Assembly: GCF_000621025.1 (NCBI RefSeq)
Contig: NZ_JHZJ01000011.1
Location: 62,001-126,000 of the forward strand
Direction of reading: 5' to 3'
DNA: 64,000 bases
From: Brackiella oedipodis DSM 13743
GTDB lineage: Bacteria; Pseudomonadota; Gammaproteobacteria; Burkholderiales; Burkholderiaceae_B
The position numbers and the translations under genes are program-made. The first letter of the stretch is position 1, and each line of letters begins with the position of its first letter. Positions 7,184 through 17,054 of the stretch are shown here, piece after piece. The notes beneath the pieces are model-generated. The model did no database searches and was not told the DNA's origin. It was given only the letters and a program-made list of their open reading frames with translations.

Positions 7184-9247
7184 TTATGTGACCTCCTGAG
7201 TATTTCTGTTAAGGAACAAAAAATCGTAGTACAAATTATTGCAAGCCATAATGACGCGCTCGCGATAATTGTCATCATCCATTTGGAATGCCTGACGTTG
7301 CAATTGTTGCAGAGACTTGAGAATCGCTTCGTAGTAATACGGCTGTCCCTGAAATTGCCGCGCTTGACTGCGGTATTCTTTGGTATAGAGCTGGCGCACA
7401 CGACGAATAGCCGATTTGACTGTGGACGGCGTGTTGTCGAGTTGCTCAATTTCGTGTAAGCGATTGAGATCCAAAATATTGGTACTCTCTAGCAAGGATT
7501 CGTTTAGGGCCCGGTGTAGATCTTGATCACTGACTACCTTAGTATTGAGCAGGGCGATGCGATCAACAATCTCTCTGAGTTGCAGGCGTAAGCGAGCCCC
7601 AAAATTAAGCTGGACAGCTTTGGCTAGCGATTGGTAATGGGCGCTTAAGATACGTTTGGCTGAGGTATCGGGTGAGACGGCACGAATATAGTACATACAG
7701 GTCAAGGAAATCATTGGGCCGAGCACAGTACCAATGGCGCTTTCGATCGACATTTGCGGATTAATCACATAGGTATTGTGTAAATTTGTCGACATAATAA
7801 AGCCAACGCAGGACGCCAAACCAAAGCCATAGAGCTTAGGATTAGAAAACACTAAGGTGCAGGCAATAATCACGGGCGTAAACACGATCATTAATTGCAC
7901 AAAGCTCGTGACTGACGGAAAAATATAAAACAAATACAAATACAACAGCACGAGACCACAAGTAGAACCTAGGGTAAATTGCTTGAGACCCGGTACGGGG
8001 TCGTCAAAGCGCGTCAAAATACACGCCGAAATAGCGGTAAATTGCGCCATCATATAGCCATCGAGCCATCCTGAATAAATCCACAACAGCATAGAAATGG
8101 TGACCGCTAAGAACGAAGCAAAGGCGCCACGTAAGGCCATACCATGGTCACGGTGGGGCCGCGCCGCATGTCTGACTTGCTCAATTTGTTTGGGCAGGCG
8201 GCGTCGGCCCATACCGATGTTGTACCAAATCAGGTGAATCGCATTCATACTCTGAATGAAGTGGCGTAAGTCCATACGAACCGCTTCGATCGTGGTTTGC
8301 GTGGTTTGGTCAAAAAAACGTAAGCGAGGATCTTCAAAAAACGCGTTGTACTGAGCGGGCAATTCTTCGGGGTGTCGGATGTCTTTGCCAGGCCGCTTAA
8401 GAAAACTGATGACTTCCTCGATCAAGGGCTGCATTTGGCTGCGAAATTTTGGTTGCAGTCGATCTAATTGCGCCAAACGCTGTGCTAAGGAGGCGAGATT
8501 TAGAAATACCAAAGAAAATTGCCGTAACAACTCCCGCAACGACTGGTACATACCGATGTATTTGCTTTTTTCATAGAGCAAATGGTCGACACTGAGCTGA
8601 ATGTTGTAGACCGTGCTATTGAGGGCGGTGACATCTTGGAGCGTTTGTTCTGGGTGCTCAGTCTGGAATTGTTTACGTAGGACGTCTAGGGTTTGCTCAA
8701 GTGCCCGATTGATGCGGGGTTTAATGGAGTCACCAATATGTTGCGGAAAGATAGAGACACTGACGACGGCTGTGATGATGACGGCAATGGCATTTTCCAT
8801 GACGCGATTAAAGACTATGTCATAGATACTGATATGTTTATCTATATTAAAAATAATCTCGACCGTAGCAATGACCCCCATATAAGCCGCAAAAAGCGCA
8901 ATATTACCAATCGGACTGGCATCGATCATACAGACGTAAATACAAACGCCGACCCAACACGCCAAAAATACGGCATAAAGCACAGGGTAATTGATGAGGT
9001 GCGGCATGGTCAGTACAGCCATGGTGGCGCCGAGTAAGGTGCCGAGTAGACGGCCGATACTCTTAGAGATGACCATGCCCGATAAAGGCAAAGATACCAA
9101 GAACACTGAGCCCATCGATAAGACTGGCTTGAGAAAATCTAAAGAAAAAGATATATACAAAGCCAGAAACGCGGACAGCAGCGTCTTAAAAGCAAAAATC
9201 CAGTCGTTTTTAGACGGCCGGAAAGCAGCTATATCGTGTATTAACAT
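7184..9247 (-). CDS. FUSC-family inner-membrane efflux permease, AaeB type
   Basis: The 687-residue protein has an N-terminal block of about five or six helices (residues 20-165), a long cytoplasmic segment rich in charged helices (about 170-360), a second helix block (about 365-510) and a C-terminal cytoplasmic region. This duplicated layout is that of the fusaric acid resistance/AaeB family, which exports aromatic acids together with an adaptor. It is the first gene of the operon, followed by the DUF1656 and adaptor genes. No outer-membrane factor and no LysR-type AaeR regulator lie beside it. Confidence 0.88.
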   Translation of the reverse strand: MLIHDIAAFRPSKNDWIFAFKTLLSAFLALYISFSLDFLKPVLSMGSVFLVSLPLSGMVISKSIGRLLGTLLGATMAVLTMPHLINYPVLYAVFLACWVGVCIYVCMIDASPIGNIALFAAYMGVIATVEIIFNIDKHISIYDIVFNRVMENAIAVIITAVVSVSIFPQHIGDSIKPRINRALEQTLDVLRKQFQTEHPEQTLQDVTALNSTVYNIQLSVDHLLYEKSKYIGMYQSLRELLRQFSLVFLNLASLAQRLAQLDRLQPKFRSQMQPLIEEVISFLKRPGKDIRHPEELPAQYNAFFEDPRLRFFDQTTQTTIEAVRMDLRHFIQSMNAIHLIWYNIGMGRRRLPKQIEQVRHAARPHRDHGMALRGAFASFLAVTISMLLWIYSGWLDGYMMAQFTAISACILTRFDDPVPGLKQFTLGSTCGLVLLYLYLFYIFPSVTSFVQLMIVFTPVIIACTLVFSNPKLYGFGLASCVGFIMSTNLHNTYVINPQMSIESAIGTVLGPMISLTCMYYIRAVSPDTSAKRILSAHYQSLAKAVQLNFGARLRLQLREIVDRIALLNTKVVSDQDLHRALNESLLESTNILDLNRLHEIEQLDNTPSTVKSAIRRVRQLYTKEYRSQARQFQGQPYYYEAILKSLQQLQRQAFQMDDDNYRERVIMACNNLYYDFLFLNRNTQEVT

Positions 9248-9473
9248 AATTGGATGTAGGAATGCGGGGCTGTGGTTTTAAAGATTAGTTGTTATGACCA
9301 CAGTGTCAAGCGATCCATTATACCGTATTCGCTAATACCTTTAAATGACTTAGGACTATTGTGGGGCGTCGTCAGCGACGCTGTCTTTCGTAAAAATTGT
9401 CAACACATGGCTGGTGTACTAGTAAATACTCAGTATAATGAATGGGTTCTTAACCTTAGCAATAGGAAATGGC

Positions 9474-10079
9474 ATGAAAGCTTTTTTTAAATTATTAGCG
9501 TCTTTTATGATGCTAACGCTGCTGGCAGGTTGCGGCTATAACGACATCCAATCGCTCGATGAAAATGTCAAAGCGGCATGGTCAGAAACCCTCAACCAAT
9601 ACCAACGTCGTGCCGATTTAGTGCCGCAGTTGGTCAGTAGTGTTAACTCTTACATGAAACACGAGCATGATGTGCTGGCTGAAGTGACTGAGGCCCGCTC
9701 CAAAGTCGGCTCTGTCAACGTCAATGCCAGCGAATTGCCCTCCGATGAGCAAATGCAGCAATTCCAACAAGCCCAAGGTAGTTTAACGGCCGCCTTGTCA
9801 CGTTTGATCGCTGTTTCAGAAAACTACCCAGAGCTCAAAAGTGATGCATTATTTAAGGATTTAAACGTGCAGCTTGAAGGCACCGAAAACCGTATTGCCA
9901 CAGCACGCGGTCGTTACATCAAAGAAGTACAAACCTTTAATACCTTTATTCGTCGTTTCCCAACCGTGATTACAGCCAAGATTTTTGGTTACAAACGGGT
10001 GCCAAATTTTGGGGTGGGTCAGGAAGATCAGCTCATGAAGGCTCCTAAGCTAGAGTTTGATAATACCAAAGCCAACTAA
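9474..10079 (+). CDS. lemA: LemA-family lipoprotein
   Basis: The 201-residue protein has a signal peptide ending in the lipobox LLAGC, with Cys20 as the lipidated residue. The LemA domain follows: helices with NVKAAWSETLNQYQRRADL, then NRIATARGRYIKEVQTFN and the C-terminal FP motif. The ATG at 9474, with AGGAAA just before it, gives a proper signal peptide. An upstream ATG at 9438 would put 12 residues in front of it. LemA genes often pair with TPM-domain membrane genes, but none follows here and a terminator comes 13 bases after the stop. The function is unknown. Confidence 0.88.
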   Translation: MKAFFKLLASFMMLTLLAGCGYNDIQSLDENVKAAWSETLNQYQRRADLVPQLVSSVNSYMKHEHDVLAEVTEARSKVGSVNVNASELPSDEQMQQFQQAQGSLTAALSRLIAVSENYPELKSDALFKDLNVQLEGTENRIATARGRYIKEVQTFNTFIRRFPTVITAKIFGYKRVPNFGVGQEDQLMKAPKLEFDNTKAN

Positions 10080-10092
10080 AGGCACGATTTAC

Positions 10093-10123
10093 AAAAAACC
10101 CCAGCGTTAAGCTGGGGTTTTTT
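10093..10123. terminator. Bidirectional terminator between lemA and dedA
   Basis: A CCCCAGC/GCTGGGG stem (10099-10105 with 10111-10117) is flanked by six A on the left and six T on the right. It can stop transcripts of both converging genes. Confidence 0.88.
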
Positions 10124-10137
10124 GTGAGTGCGGGGAT

Positions 10138-10779
10138 CTAGCTTTTTCGTGTTTGAGTTTTGTGACGAATTAACTCAATAATCATGGGTACCAGGGAGAT
10201 AACAATAATGCCCAAAATGACAATAGAGAGGTTGTTTTTGACAATAGGTAAATTAGCGAATAAATAACCCGCCCCGACGAATAAGACAATCCACAAGGCA
10301 CCCCCAATGATGTTATAGCGTAAGAAATGGCCATAATGCATATGACCTAGACCCGCAACAAATGGCGCAAACGTGCGTACGATAGGCACAAAGCGGGCGA
10401 GGATGATGGTTTTGCCGCCATATTTTTGATAGAACTGATGGGTTTTTTCGAGGTAGGCAGGCTTGAGGAATTTGGCATCGGGATTCTTAAATAAGCGTTG
10501 CCCAAAATATTTACCTATAAAAAAGTTACACGCATCGCCCAAAACCGCCGCCAAAAACAGTAGCGCCAGTAACAGCCAAATATTCATGCCGCCAATTGCC
10601 GCAATGCCACCGGCCGCAAATAATAAGGAGTCCCCTGGGAGTACAGGGGTGACCACTAAGCCAGTCTCGCAAAATACAATCAAAAATAAAATGGCATAAA
10701 TCCAGAGACCATAATTGGCCGCGAGCCATTGTAAATGCTGGTCAATGTGGAGCACAAAATCGATAAAGGTTTGCAGCAT
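10138..10779 (-). CDS. DedA-family membrane protein
   Basis: This 213-residue polytopic inner-membrane protein carries the DedA/SNARE-associated signature. [22 protein letters not shown] lies in the first third (FCETGL and LPGDSL are the key parts), and [20 protein letters not shown] carries the conserved Arg and Pro residues of the re-entrant loop. DedA proteins act as lipid scramblases or flippases (the C55-P carrier lipid in UptA relatives) and support the proton motive force. It is the last gene of the minus-strand run that starts at yraN. Its exact lipid substrate is not visible. Confidence 0.92.
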   Translation of the reverse strand: MLQTFIDFVLHIDQHLQWLAANYGLWIYAILFLIVFCETGLVVTPVLPGDSLLFAAGGIAAIGGMNIWLLLALLFLAAVLGDACNFFIGKYFGQRLFKNPDAKFLKPAYLEKTHQFYQKYGGKTIILARFVPIVRTFAPFVAGLGHMHYGHFLRYNIIGGALWIVLFVGAGYLFANLPIVKNNLSIVILGIIVISLVPMIIELIRHKTQTRKS

Positions 10780-10833
10780 CTTTGAGCCTATGAATAAAGG
10801 GAGGGAGAGATAAACGCCAGCAAAAAGAGACCC

Positions 10834-11544
10834 CTATGAGCGATACATGTGCGGGCTTAATAACAGCTGCCGTAAATTGTTGAAACGGTAATCTACATAG
10901 CTGGGACGCAGGGCTCTTTGCTTGCCTAAAGGCGAGCCACTATTATAAATATAAACCGTTTGCCAACCTAAGGTTTTGGCCGCTTTTAGGTTTCTAAGTG
11001 TATCTTCAACAAAGATGATTTTTTTGCTGGGTTCCTGTAGATGCGCTTGTAATTGACGCATTAAGGCAAGCGAGGGTTTGGTCTTGTGGCGACCCTGCAG
11101 TATCATATGATCGATGGCGCAAATGCCTTTAAAGCAAGAATGAATATTGAGTCGATGGAGTACTCTTTCGGCATATTCTTGGGGCGCGTTCGTCAGTACG
11201 TACAAGGTACCTGGTAAACGCTTAAGGAGCGCCGGTAGATTATGTTCAAAGAGTACTTCGGCTTGGACATTAAAATCGTGACTCAGACGCAAAAATTCTT
11301 GGCGATCAATATGATGATGTTTGCTCAAACCAATCACCGTTGCGCCGTACTTCTCGAGGTATTTTGTGCGCAGAAAAGCGGCCTCCTGCTCTGATACCTG
11401 CAGGCTGTGCATAACGGCTTGAGTCATTTTGTGGTGCAGGGTCTTAAAGACCGACCACGAGGCATTATGTAGGGTATTGTCTAAATCAAAAAACCAAATC
11501 GGTCCAGGACGATGGGCTTGATTGTGAAAATACTTAATCAGCAT
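10834..11544 (-). CDS. HAD-family hydrolase, probable pyrimidine 5'-nucleotidase
   Basis: The 236-residue HAD phosphatase has motif I WFFDLDNTLH near residue 20, with Asp nucleophile and acid/base Asp. Motif II is VLTNAP near residue 115, and motif IV is IIFVEDTLRNLKAAKTLGW near residue 175 (key FVEDT). This SDT1/YjjG-like subtype follows argB in many betaproteobacteria. Its ATG lies one base after the argB stop codon, so the two are translationally coupled. Activity on nucleoside monophosphates is inferred from the family. Confidence 0.85.
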   Translation of the reverse strand: MLIKYFHNQAHRPGPIWFFDLDNTLHNASWSVFKTLHHKMTQAVMHSLQVSEQEAAFLRTKYLEKYGATVIGLSKHHHIDRQEFLRLSHDFNVQAEVLFEHNLPALLKRLPGTLYVLTNAPQEYAERVLHRLNIHSCFKGICAIDHMILQGRHKTKPSLALMRQLQAHLQEPSKKIIFVEDTLRNLKAAKTLGWQTVYIYNSGSPLGKQRALRPSYVDYRFNNLRQLLLSPHMYRS

Positions 11545-11545
11545 C

Positions 11546-12457
11546 TTAAACAGTGATCATAGTGCCGACCCCGTCATCACTCAACAGCTCAAGTAATAAG
11601 CAATGCGGCACTCGGCCATCGACGATGTGTACGGCACCTACGCCTTTTTGGGCCGCACCAAGGGCCGATTCGATTTTGGGGATCATGCCGCCAGAAATGG
11701 TCTGGTCGGCAATAAAGTCTTGAATACGTTGACTATCTAGATTGCGGATTAATTGTCCGGATTTATCGAGGACACCAGGGGTGTTAGTCATTAAGAGCAG
11801 TTTTTCGGCCTGTAAAACCGTCGCCATTTCGCCAGCGACAACATCTGCATTGATGTTATAGACCGAGTTATCTTCGGGATCAAAACCAATCGGTGAAACC
11901 ACAGGAATAAATTGACTTTGTTGCAATACTTTGATGATGCTGGGATCGATCTTCGTGATGTTGCCCACATAGCCAATATCTAAGGGGTGGCTAGGCGCCT
12001 CTTGATTGGGCATGAGTTTTTTGTGAGCATGGATCATGGCACCGTCTTTGCCCGTCAGTCCTACGGCTTTGCCGCCAGCTTCGTTAATCATCATGACAAT
12101 GTCTTGCTGGACTTGGCCTGCCAATACCCACTCGACCACTTCCATGGTGTCCATATCAGTGACGCGCATGCCTTGGATGAACGTACCCTCTTTGCCAAGG
12201 CGTTGGAGGGCTGAATTGATTTGTGGACCACCTCCATGGACAACAATAGGATTCATGCCAATAAGCTTGAGCATCACAATATCATAGGCAAAGCTGCGCT
12301 GTAACTGCTCATCAATCATGGCATTGCCGCCGTATTTGACCACAATGGTTTTGCCATGAAATTGCCGTATATAAGGCATGGATTCGGCAATGATATCGGC
12401 ACGTAAGGCGGCACTAATAGGGTCGGTAGCGAGGGACGGTAGGGGTGCTTGACTCAT
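11546..12457 (-). CDS. argB: Acetylglutamate kinase
   Basis: The enzyme phosphorylates N-acetyl-L-glutamate, the second step of arginine synthesis. The 303 residues carry the amino acid kinase fold. VVKYGGNAM binds the phosphates (about residues 39-47), VHGGGPQIN lies near 75, and the C-terminal [12 protein letters not shown] is near 255. The N-terminal extension of about 20 residues before the kinase core is typical of hexameric, arginine-inhibited forms. Other arg genes are absent from the window. It sits 31 bases after the TlpA gene and 1 base before the HAD gene. Confidence 0.96.
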   Translation of the reverse strand: MSQAPLPSLATDPISAALRADIIAESMPYIRQFHGKTIVVKYGGNAMIDEQLQRSFAYDIVMLKLIGMNPIVVHGGGPQINSALQRLGKEGTFIQGMRVTDMDTMEVVEWVLAGQVQQDIVMMINEAGGKAVGLTGKDGAMIHAHKKLMPNQEAPSHPLDIGYVGNITKIDPSIIKVLQQSQFIPVVSPIGFDPEDNSVYNINADVVAGEMATVLQAEKLLLMTNTPGVLDKSGQLIRNLDSQRIQDFIADQTISGGMIPKIESALGAAQKGVGAVHIVDGRVPHCLLLELLSDDGVGTMITV

Positions 12458-12488
12458 AGCGTAAGGTACTTATAACACGGACGATGGA

Positions 12489-12977
12489 CTAACTTTGTTG
12501 TAGCGTTTGTTGTAGTAAGGACTCAAATTCGGCATCATCGTAATCACCAATCAAGCGTTTCACAATATTGCCTTGGCGATCGAGCAGATAGGCGACGGGC
12601 GTATAACGGACATTATCAAAAGCCTTGGCAATGGAGCCGTCGTCGTGAACGACTGTAAAGGGCAGTTGATTTTTTTGGACATAGTTGTGGATCTTATCAG
12701 TTTGGTCGTAAGCCATGGCAACGGCCACTTGGTTATAGCCTTGGTCGTGATATTTATGATAGATCTTGACGAGCTGTGGCATTTTTTTGTTACAGGTGAC
12801 GCAACTCGTTGCCCAGAATTCCACCAAGGTAACGTGGCCTTGGAGGTCTTTGGTCGTAAAGGTTTGACCATTAATGCTGGTGAACTGAGCCTGCGGTGCT
12901 GGTTCGCGGTTATGACAGGCACTGAGGCTCAGCCCTAGTAACGCGGTGATAAGTAAGAATTTGATGAGTTTGAACAT
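12489..12977 (-). CDS. TlpA-like thioredoxin-fold lipoprotein
   Basis: The 162-residue protein has a lipoprotein signal with lipobox LSAC (Cys21), then a TlpA/ResA-type thioredoxin domain. The redox motif is WATSCVTC (Cys59 and Cys62), and the cis-Pro region is TPVAYLLD near residue 130. It is probably a periplasmic, membrane-tethered thiol reductase. The ATG at 12977 has GCAGGA just upstream and gives a proper signal; the GTG at 12995 was not used. It lies between the dolP-like gene and argB. The partner protein is not shown by the context. Confidence 0.88.
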   Translation of the reverse strand: MFKLIKFLLITALLGLSLSACHNREPAPQAQFTSINGQTFTTKDLQGHVTLVEFWATSCVTCNKKMPQLVKIYHKYHDQGYNQVAVAMAYDQTDKIHNYVQKNQLPFTVVHDDGSIAKAFDNVRYTPVAYLLDRQGNIVKRLIGDYDDAEFESLLQQTLQQS

Positions 12978-13021
12978 CGTCCTGCTCCAGCGCACCCAGC
13001 GCGGGCTGGGTGTTTAAGTGT

Positions 13022-13723
13022 TTATTTGAGAGGATAGGTTTGAGTATAGCCACTGTCAGCCGCTTGTTGACTAGACTCATTGCTCGGCGTGGCTGGCGTC
13101 GTTTCACTGGTAGCGGTGGCGCTATTGCTAATAATGTCAAAAGCTTTGACGACTTGTTTGACACCGCTAATACGAGAAGCCGCTTGAGCCGCCAAATTGG
13201 CTTCGGTGGCATTGACTTGACCCATTAAATAGACTACGCCCTTAGACACCGTGAGGGCAATAGTGCGGCTTGGGACACCCTTAGTGGCAATCAGCTCAGT
13301 ACGCACTTTGGAAGCAATCCATGAGTCATTACTGCGACTACCAAAGTCGGCCACAGGGCCCACTTTCAATTGATTAAGAACCTCTCGTACGTCTTTGCTC
13401 TTGCGCGCAATCTGACCGGCCTTGGTTTTGGAGGCTTCATCGAGGATCTCGCCCGTCAGTAGAACCCGCTGATTAAAGGTTAGGGCATTGACTCGAGTCG
13501 TATTAGATGGGAAAGCAGAACCGACCTCGTGCTCAACGCGTATGGAGATGGATTTATCAGTGAGCTGCATGCCAGAACTACGGCGGTCAGTCGCGACGGT
13601 GGCACCTGCGGCCGCAGCACCGCCCACAAATAAGGGTACACAAGCGGTATTGGTCAGACAAAGCGAAGCCAACAGTAGCGCCAAAGGTAAACGCTGAGGT
13701 AGTAAAGAAGAACTTGGTTTCAT
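13022..13723 (-). CDS. dolP: BON-domain outer-membrane lipoprotein, DolP/YraP type
   Basis: The 233-residue lipoprotein has the lipobox TNTAC (Cys28) followed by a Gly/Ala stretch, then two BON domains (about 50-120 and 128-200) with GEILDEASK and SKGVVYLMGQVN motifs. The tail is Ser/Thr-rich. DolP (YraP) supports outer-membrane integrity and division-linked amidase control in E. coli. The order rsmI, yraN, SIS gene, dolP matches E. coli, where lpoA lies between rsmI and yraN. The ATG at 13723 starts two bases after the SIS gene stop; a start at 13828 would overlap that gene and hide the signal peptide. Confidence 0.88.
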   Translation of the reverse strand: MKPSSSLLPQRLPLALLLASLCLTNTACVPLFVGGAAAAGATVATDRRSSGMQLTDKSISIRVEHEVGSAFPSNTTRVNALTFNQRVLLTGEILDEASKTKAGQIARKSKDVREVLNQLKVGPVADFGSRSNDSWIASKVRTELIATKGVPSRTIALTVSKGVVYLMGQVNATEANLAAQAASRISGVKQVVKAFDIISNSATATSETTPATPSNESSQQAADSGYTQTYPLK

Positions 13724-13725
13724 GC

Positions 13726-14316
13726 TTAAGAATCCCCAAAAATCGACGCGTCGAGTAGATCGCAAATAATATGTAAGAACAAGATGTGCATTTCTTGGAT
13801 GCGCATGGTGCGTTGATCCGGTATGCATAAATGCACATCATCATTTTGCAACAGGGTGCCGATCTGACCACCATCACGGCCAGTTAACGCAATGACATGC
13901 ATATCGGCGGCGTGCGCCGCCTCGATAGCTTGTATCACATTTTCTGAATTACCACTGGTCGAAAGAGCCACCAATAAGTCGCCGGCTTGACCGAGGGCCT
14001 GCACTTGGCGACTAAAGATCTGATCAAAGCCGTAATCATTGCCCACTGCCGTCAAAATGGAAGTATCTGTGGTGAGGGCGACGCCAGGAAGCGCAAAGCG
14101 TTCGTTCTCAAAGCGACCCACTAGTTCCGCAATAAAATGTTGGGCATCGGCCGCTGAGCCACCATTACCGCAAGCTAAGACCTTGCGATTATTGGCAATG
14201 ACGCTGGTCAATAAAGAGCCGGCCGTCGCTAGAGGCTGAGCCAGCAACTCAAGGGTGCGGGTGGCCACGGCAATGTGGTCTTCAAAATGGGTTTGAATTC
14301 TTTGCTGACTATCCAT
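13726..14316 (-). CDS. SIS-domain protein, DiaA / phosphoheptose isomerase-like
   Basis: The 196-residue protein is one SIS domain with ACGNGGSAADAQHFIAELVGRFE (key GNGGSAADA) and LSTSGNSENVI. It is similar in length to both GmhA, which makes sedoheptulose 7-phosphate into heptose 7-phosphate, and DiaA, a tetrameric DnaA-binding protein. The position between yraN and dolP is that of E. coli diaA, which favours a DiaA-type role. Sequence inspection alone cannot decide between them. No other heptose genes lie nearby. Confidence 0.88.
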   Translation of the reverse strand: MDSQQRIQTHFEDHIAVATRTLELLAQPLATAGSLLTSVIANNRKVLACGNGGSAADAQHFIAELVGRFENERFALPGVALTTDTSILTAVGNDYGFDQIFSRQVQALGQAGDLLVALSTSGNSENVIQAIEAAHAADMHVIALTGRDGGQIGTLLQNDDVHLCIPDQRTMRIQEMHILFLHIICDLLDASIFGDS

Positions 14317-14431
14317 GAAATCAAAGACTATAAAGGCAAGTTTAAAAGACTTATTTTAACTTATTTAAGATCATGCTTATAGTTAAATGAATGCCGATTG
14401 AGCGCCGACGAAAGACAGGGCGAGTGCGACA

Positions 14432-14932
14432 CTAGACAAAAGCGCTTTTGATCCACTGTGGCGGTTCTTGACCTTCAAAAAGCACCACATCAAAGCGACA
14501 AGCAGGTAGCTGATCAGCAAAATAATGATGCGTACAAAAATCTAACCAAAGTGCCGCCGTTTGTCGTAGACGCTGCTGCTTAGCCGCATTGATGCTGGCG
14601 CCCGCACCGCCGTAACGCGCATGCTGCCTGGCTCTCACTTCGACCCACACTAAAATGGACTGATCGCGCATGACCAGATCGATTTCGCCAAAAGGAGATT
14701 TAAGATTGCGACAGAGCAGGTGCAAACCACGCTGCTGCAAAAATTCCAAAGCCGCTTCTTCGTAGGCTAAGCCTTGCTGTTGGGAGGGCGAGAGTTTAGT
14801 CTCTCGCGGCGCGGTTTGTGGGCAAAGCGTAGCCGCTTGGGTGAGGCGTTGCTGGCGACGCTTGAGCAGCTGCTGGCGACTAAGACGGAAAACTAGCTGC
14901 TGCAAGCTGTCGTCGGGTGGCAGTTCTGGCAT
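14432..14932 (-). CDS. yraN: YraN/UPF0102 nuclease-fold protein
   Basis: The 166-residue protein has a 50-residue polar N-terminal extension, then the UPF0102 core. GLAYEEAALEFL lies near residue 55, the GEIDLV/WVEVRAR pair near 83-98 has the Asp and Glu layout of the restriction-endonuclease-like fold, and SINAAKQQRL follows. The family is nearly universal but its function is unproven; links to recombination or processing of DNA have been proposed. It starts the minus-strand run and is divergent from rsmI, with 57 bases between. Confidence 0.9.
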   Translation of the reverse strand: MPELPPDDSLQQLVFRLSRQQLLKRRQQRLTQAATLCPQTAPRETKLSPSQQQGLAYEEAALEFLQQRGLHLLCRNLKSPFGEIDLVMRDQSILVWVEVRARQHARYGGAGASINAAKQQRLRQTAALWLDFCTHHYFADQLPACRFDVVLFEGQEPPQWIKSAFV

Positions 14933-14989
14933 GACAGTTCCGGCAGCTTAAGGGATAATAATAAAGCATAGCAACTACCTTTCTAGAGA

Positions 14990-15910
14990 ATGATGATGAG
15001 CGGACAAAAATATCCCGCGGGCCTGAGCATGGATGAGCTAGCACAGCAACACTGGCCCGAAGCCACCTTATATGTAGTGGCGACGCCTATTGGTAATATG
15101 GCTGATTTGAGCCAACGCGCGTTGTACGCCTTGCAAATCGCGGATCAAATTGCTTGTGAAGACACCCGTAGCAGTCGCGGTTTATTAGCCAATTATGGTA
15201 TCTCTAAACCCTTAATCGCGGCGCATCGTCATAATGAAAGCAAAGTCGCCGAGACTATCTTAATGGCACTCAGACGCGGTCAACGCTTGGCTTTAATTTC
15301 CGATGCAGGCACACCCGCCGTGAGTGATCCTGGTGCGCATATTGTGGAATTAGTGCACAAGACTGGCTTTAGGGTGGTGCCGATACCAGGTGCCTCGGCG
15401 GTGACTACGCTATTGATGGCCAGTGGCCTTACCTCCGACAAAAATCCAGCGTTTGCCTTTGCGGGCTTTGCGCCACACAGGGTCAAAGCTCGCCAGGCTT
15501 GGTTAGCGCAATGGGTCAAGCTACCGGCCACCGTGGTCATGTATGAAACACCGCACAGAATACAGGCCTTTGCCCGAGATCTCAGACAATTAGTGGCACC
15601 ACAAAGACGTATTGCGGTGGGGCGAGAGCTGACTAAACGTTTTGAAGAAATCGCGGTGATGACTGTCTCGGATTTGGAAATGTGGCTATTAGAAGAAACA
15701 AATCGACTCAAGGGTGAATTTGCATTAGCGCTAGAAGCCCCCGCCGAGACCACTGATCAGGGCCTTGAGACCAAGGTGCAGGGGCTTTTAGAGGCCTTAT
15801 TGCAACAGCAATTATCGGTGCGCGATAGTGTGGCCATTGTTTGTAATAGCTTTGATGTTAGTCGTGATATGGTTTATGAAGCGGCTTTAGCTCTCAAACA
15901 AAATATGTAA
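14990..15910 (+). CDS. rsmI: 16S rRNA 2'-O-ribose C1402 methyltransferase
   Basis: RsmI methylates the ribose of C1402 in 16S rRNA in the decoding centre. The 306-residue product has the tetrapyrrole-methylase fold: LYVVATPIGNMADLS near residue 27, CEDTRSSRGLL near 56, ISDAGTPAVSDPG near 100, and FEEI in the second half. The start region holds three consecutive ATG codons and the exact one cannot be chosen. The gene is divergent from yraN and is followed by a terminator at 15964. Confidence 0.95.
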   Translation: MMMSGQKYPAGLSMDELAQQHWPEATLYVVATPIGNMADLSQRALYALQIADQIACEDTRSSRGLLANYGISKPLIAAHRHNESKVAETILMALRRGQRLALISDAGTPAVSDPGAHIVELVHKTGFRVVPIPGASAVTTLLMASGLTSDKNPAFAFAGFAPHRVKARQAWLAQWVKLPATVVMYETPHRIQAFARDLRQLVAPQRRIAVGRELTKRFEEIAVMTVSDLEMWLLEETNRLKGEFALALEAPAETTDQGLETKVQGLLEALLQQQLSVRDSVAIVCNSFDVSRDMVYEAALALKQNM

Positions 15911-15963
15911 GATTAGTCAACCTTACTCGCACTCATACTAAGGGCACCTCAGTTCAAGTCCAC

Positions 15964-15991
15964 AAAAAAAGCAGCCGAGGCTGCTTTTTTT
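15964..15991. terminator. Bidirectional terminator between rsmI and rlpA
   Basis: A GCAGC/GCTGC stem with CGAG loop is flanked by seven A and seven T that extend the pairing. It serves the converging rsmI and rlpA-like genes. Confidence 0.85.
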
Positions 15992-16039
15992 GTATTCTTG
16001 CTGAGGCTGTGCGCATCACAGAAGATGCCCTGTCGCGAC

Positions 16040-16978
16040 TTAAAGAATCGGTTTGCCTTTGTTCAGTAATTCGATTTTGACTTTGGCTTTACCCGATTTA
16101 ATCATACCAAGCTTCTTAGCGGCCGCGTAAGATAAGTCCAAGACACGATTATCATGGAAGGGGCCTCTATCGGTCACTCGGACGACCACGCTTTTGCCAG
16201 TACCGACATGGGAGACGCGAATCAAGCTGTTGAGCGGTAATTCACGGTGAGCGGCCGTGAGTTCGTTAGCACTGAATTTCTCGCCATTGGCAGCCTTACG
16301 ACCATGAAAACCAGGACCATACCAAGAGGCTGTGCCAGTTTGCGTAAATTGCTTGATTTCAGCAAAAGGCACATAGCGTTTGCCATTGACGACATAGGCT
16401 TTGCCTTTTTTGAATTGGCTTGGTGCGGCTTTTAGGCCCGCTTTACCACTACTGGCTGATAGTTTGTTAGCGGTGCTGCTATCACCAGTTGAGCTCAGGG
16501 TGACCACATCTTCGGGACTAAAGTCATCGCTTTCGTCTTGATCATCTAGGCTCGCGAGATGAAAGAATTTCGCTTGCTCTAATTCACTTTCAGGGAAAAT
16601 ACCATTGGTGGTCAGACGATAATGCTGAACCTTATTATCTGCAGTTTGATGTTGCAATTCAGTATTGGCAGGCAATAACTGTGTTGCTGCCAATGGTTGT
16701 GACGCAGCGCTGCTGGCGCTAGTAGAGGAGGCGCTAGCAGTAGTCACGGCCGCCGTTGCAGTAGGGGTGGGAGCGGCAATCGCTGTTGTAGGCGCTGTAG
16801 TTGCTGGATCAGCAGTCATGGTGGGGACTGTGTTGGCCACTACAGGGGCTGTATGACTTTGTAAATTATAATTAAGTTCCGGTTTGGCGCTTAAGGCTTG
16901 AGCCTGAGCAGAATACCCAGTTACCATTAAGGCAGAGACACCAATACAGCCACAAAATAGTTTTTTTAGAGTTAACAT
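16040..16978 (-). CDS. rlpA: RlpA-like septal ring lytic transglycosylase
   Basis: The 312-residue protein has a signal peptide (cleavage likely after SAQA, about residue 26) with no lipobox Cys. A long Ala/Thr/Pro/Ser-rich linker (about 30-110) and an acidic stretch follow, then the double-psi beta-barrel. GTASWYGPGFHGRKAANGE (key WYGPGFHGR), AAHRELPLNS and VRVTDRGPFHDNRVLDLS mark the RlpA fold with its catalytic Asp. RlpA cuts denuded glycan at the septum. The C-terminal SPOR domain of E. coli RlpA is absent. The product is therefore probably a soluble periplasmic form. Confidence 0.88.
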   Translation of the reverse strand: MLTLKKLFCGCIGVSALMVTGYSAQAQALSAKPELNYNLQSHTAPVVANTVPTMTADPATTAPTTAIAAPTPTATAAVTTASASSTSASSAASQPLAATQLLPANTELQHQTADNKVQHYRLTTNGIFPESELEQAKFFHLASLDDQDESDDFSPEDVVTLSSTGDSSTANKLSASSGKAGLKAAPSQFKKGKAYVVNGKRYVPFAEIKQFTQTGTASWYGPGFHGRKAANGEKFSANELTAAHRELPLNSLIRVSHVGTGKSVVVRVTDRGPFHDNRVLDLSYAAAKKLGMIKSGKAKVKIELLNKGKPIL

Positions 16979-17054
16979 ATGCTGAAAATATAGTTAAGAC
17001 AACTATTTCTAGTGTAATGAGGGTCTACCAATATACCAGATTTTTGCACCTCTT

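Noticed and set aside
16665-16856. Ala/Val-rich plus-strand frame in the rlpA-like gene
   Set aside because: It is the antisense reading of the low-complexity Ala/Thr linker of that protein.
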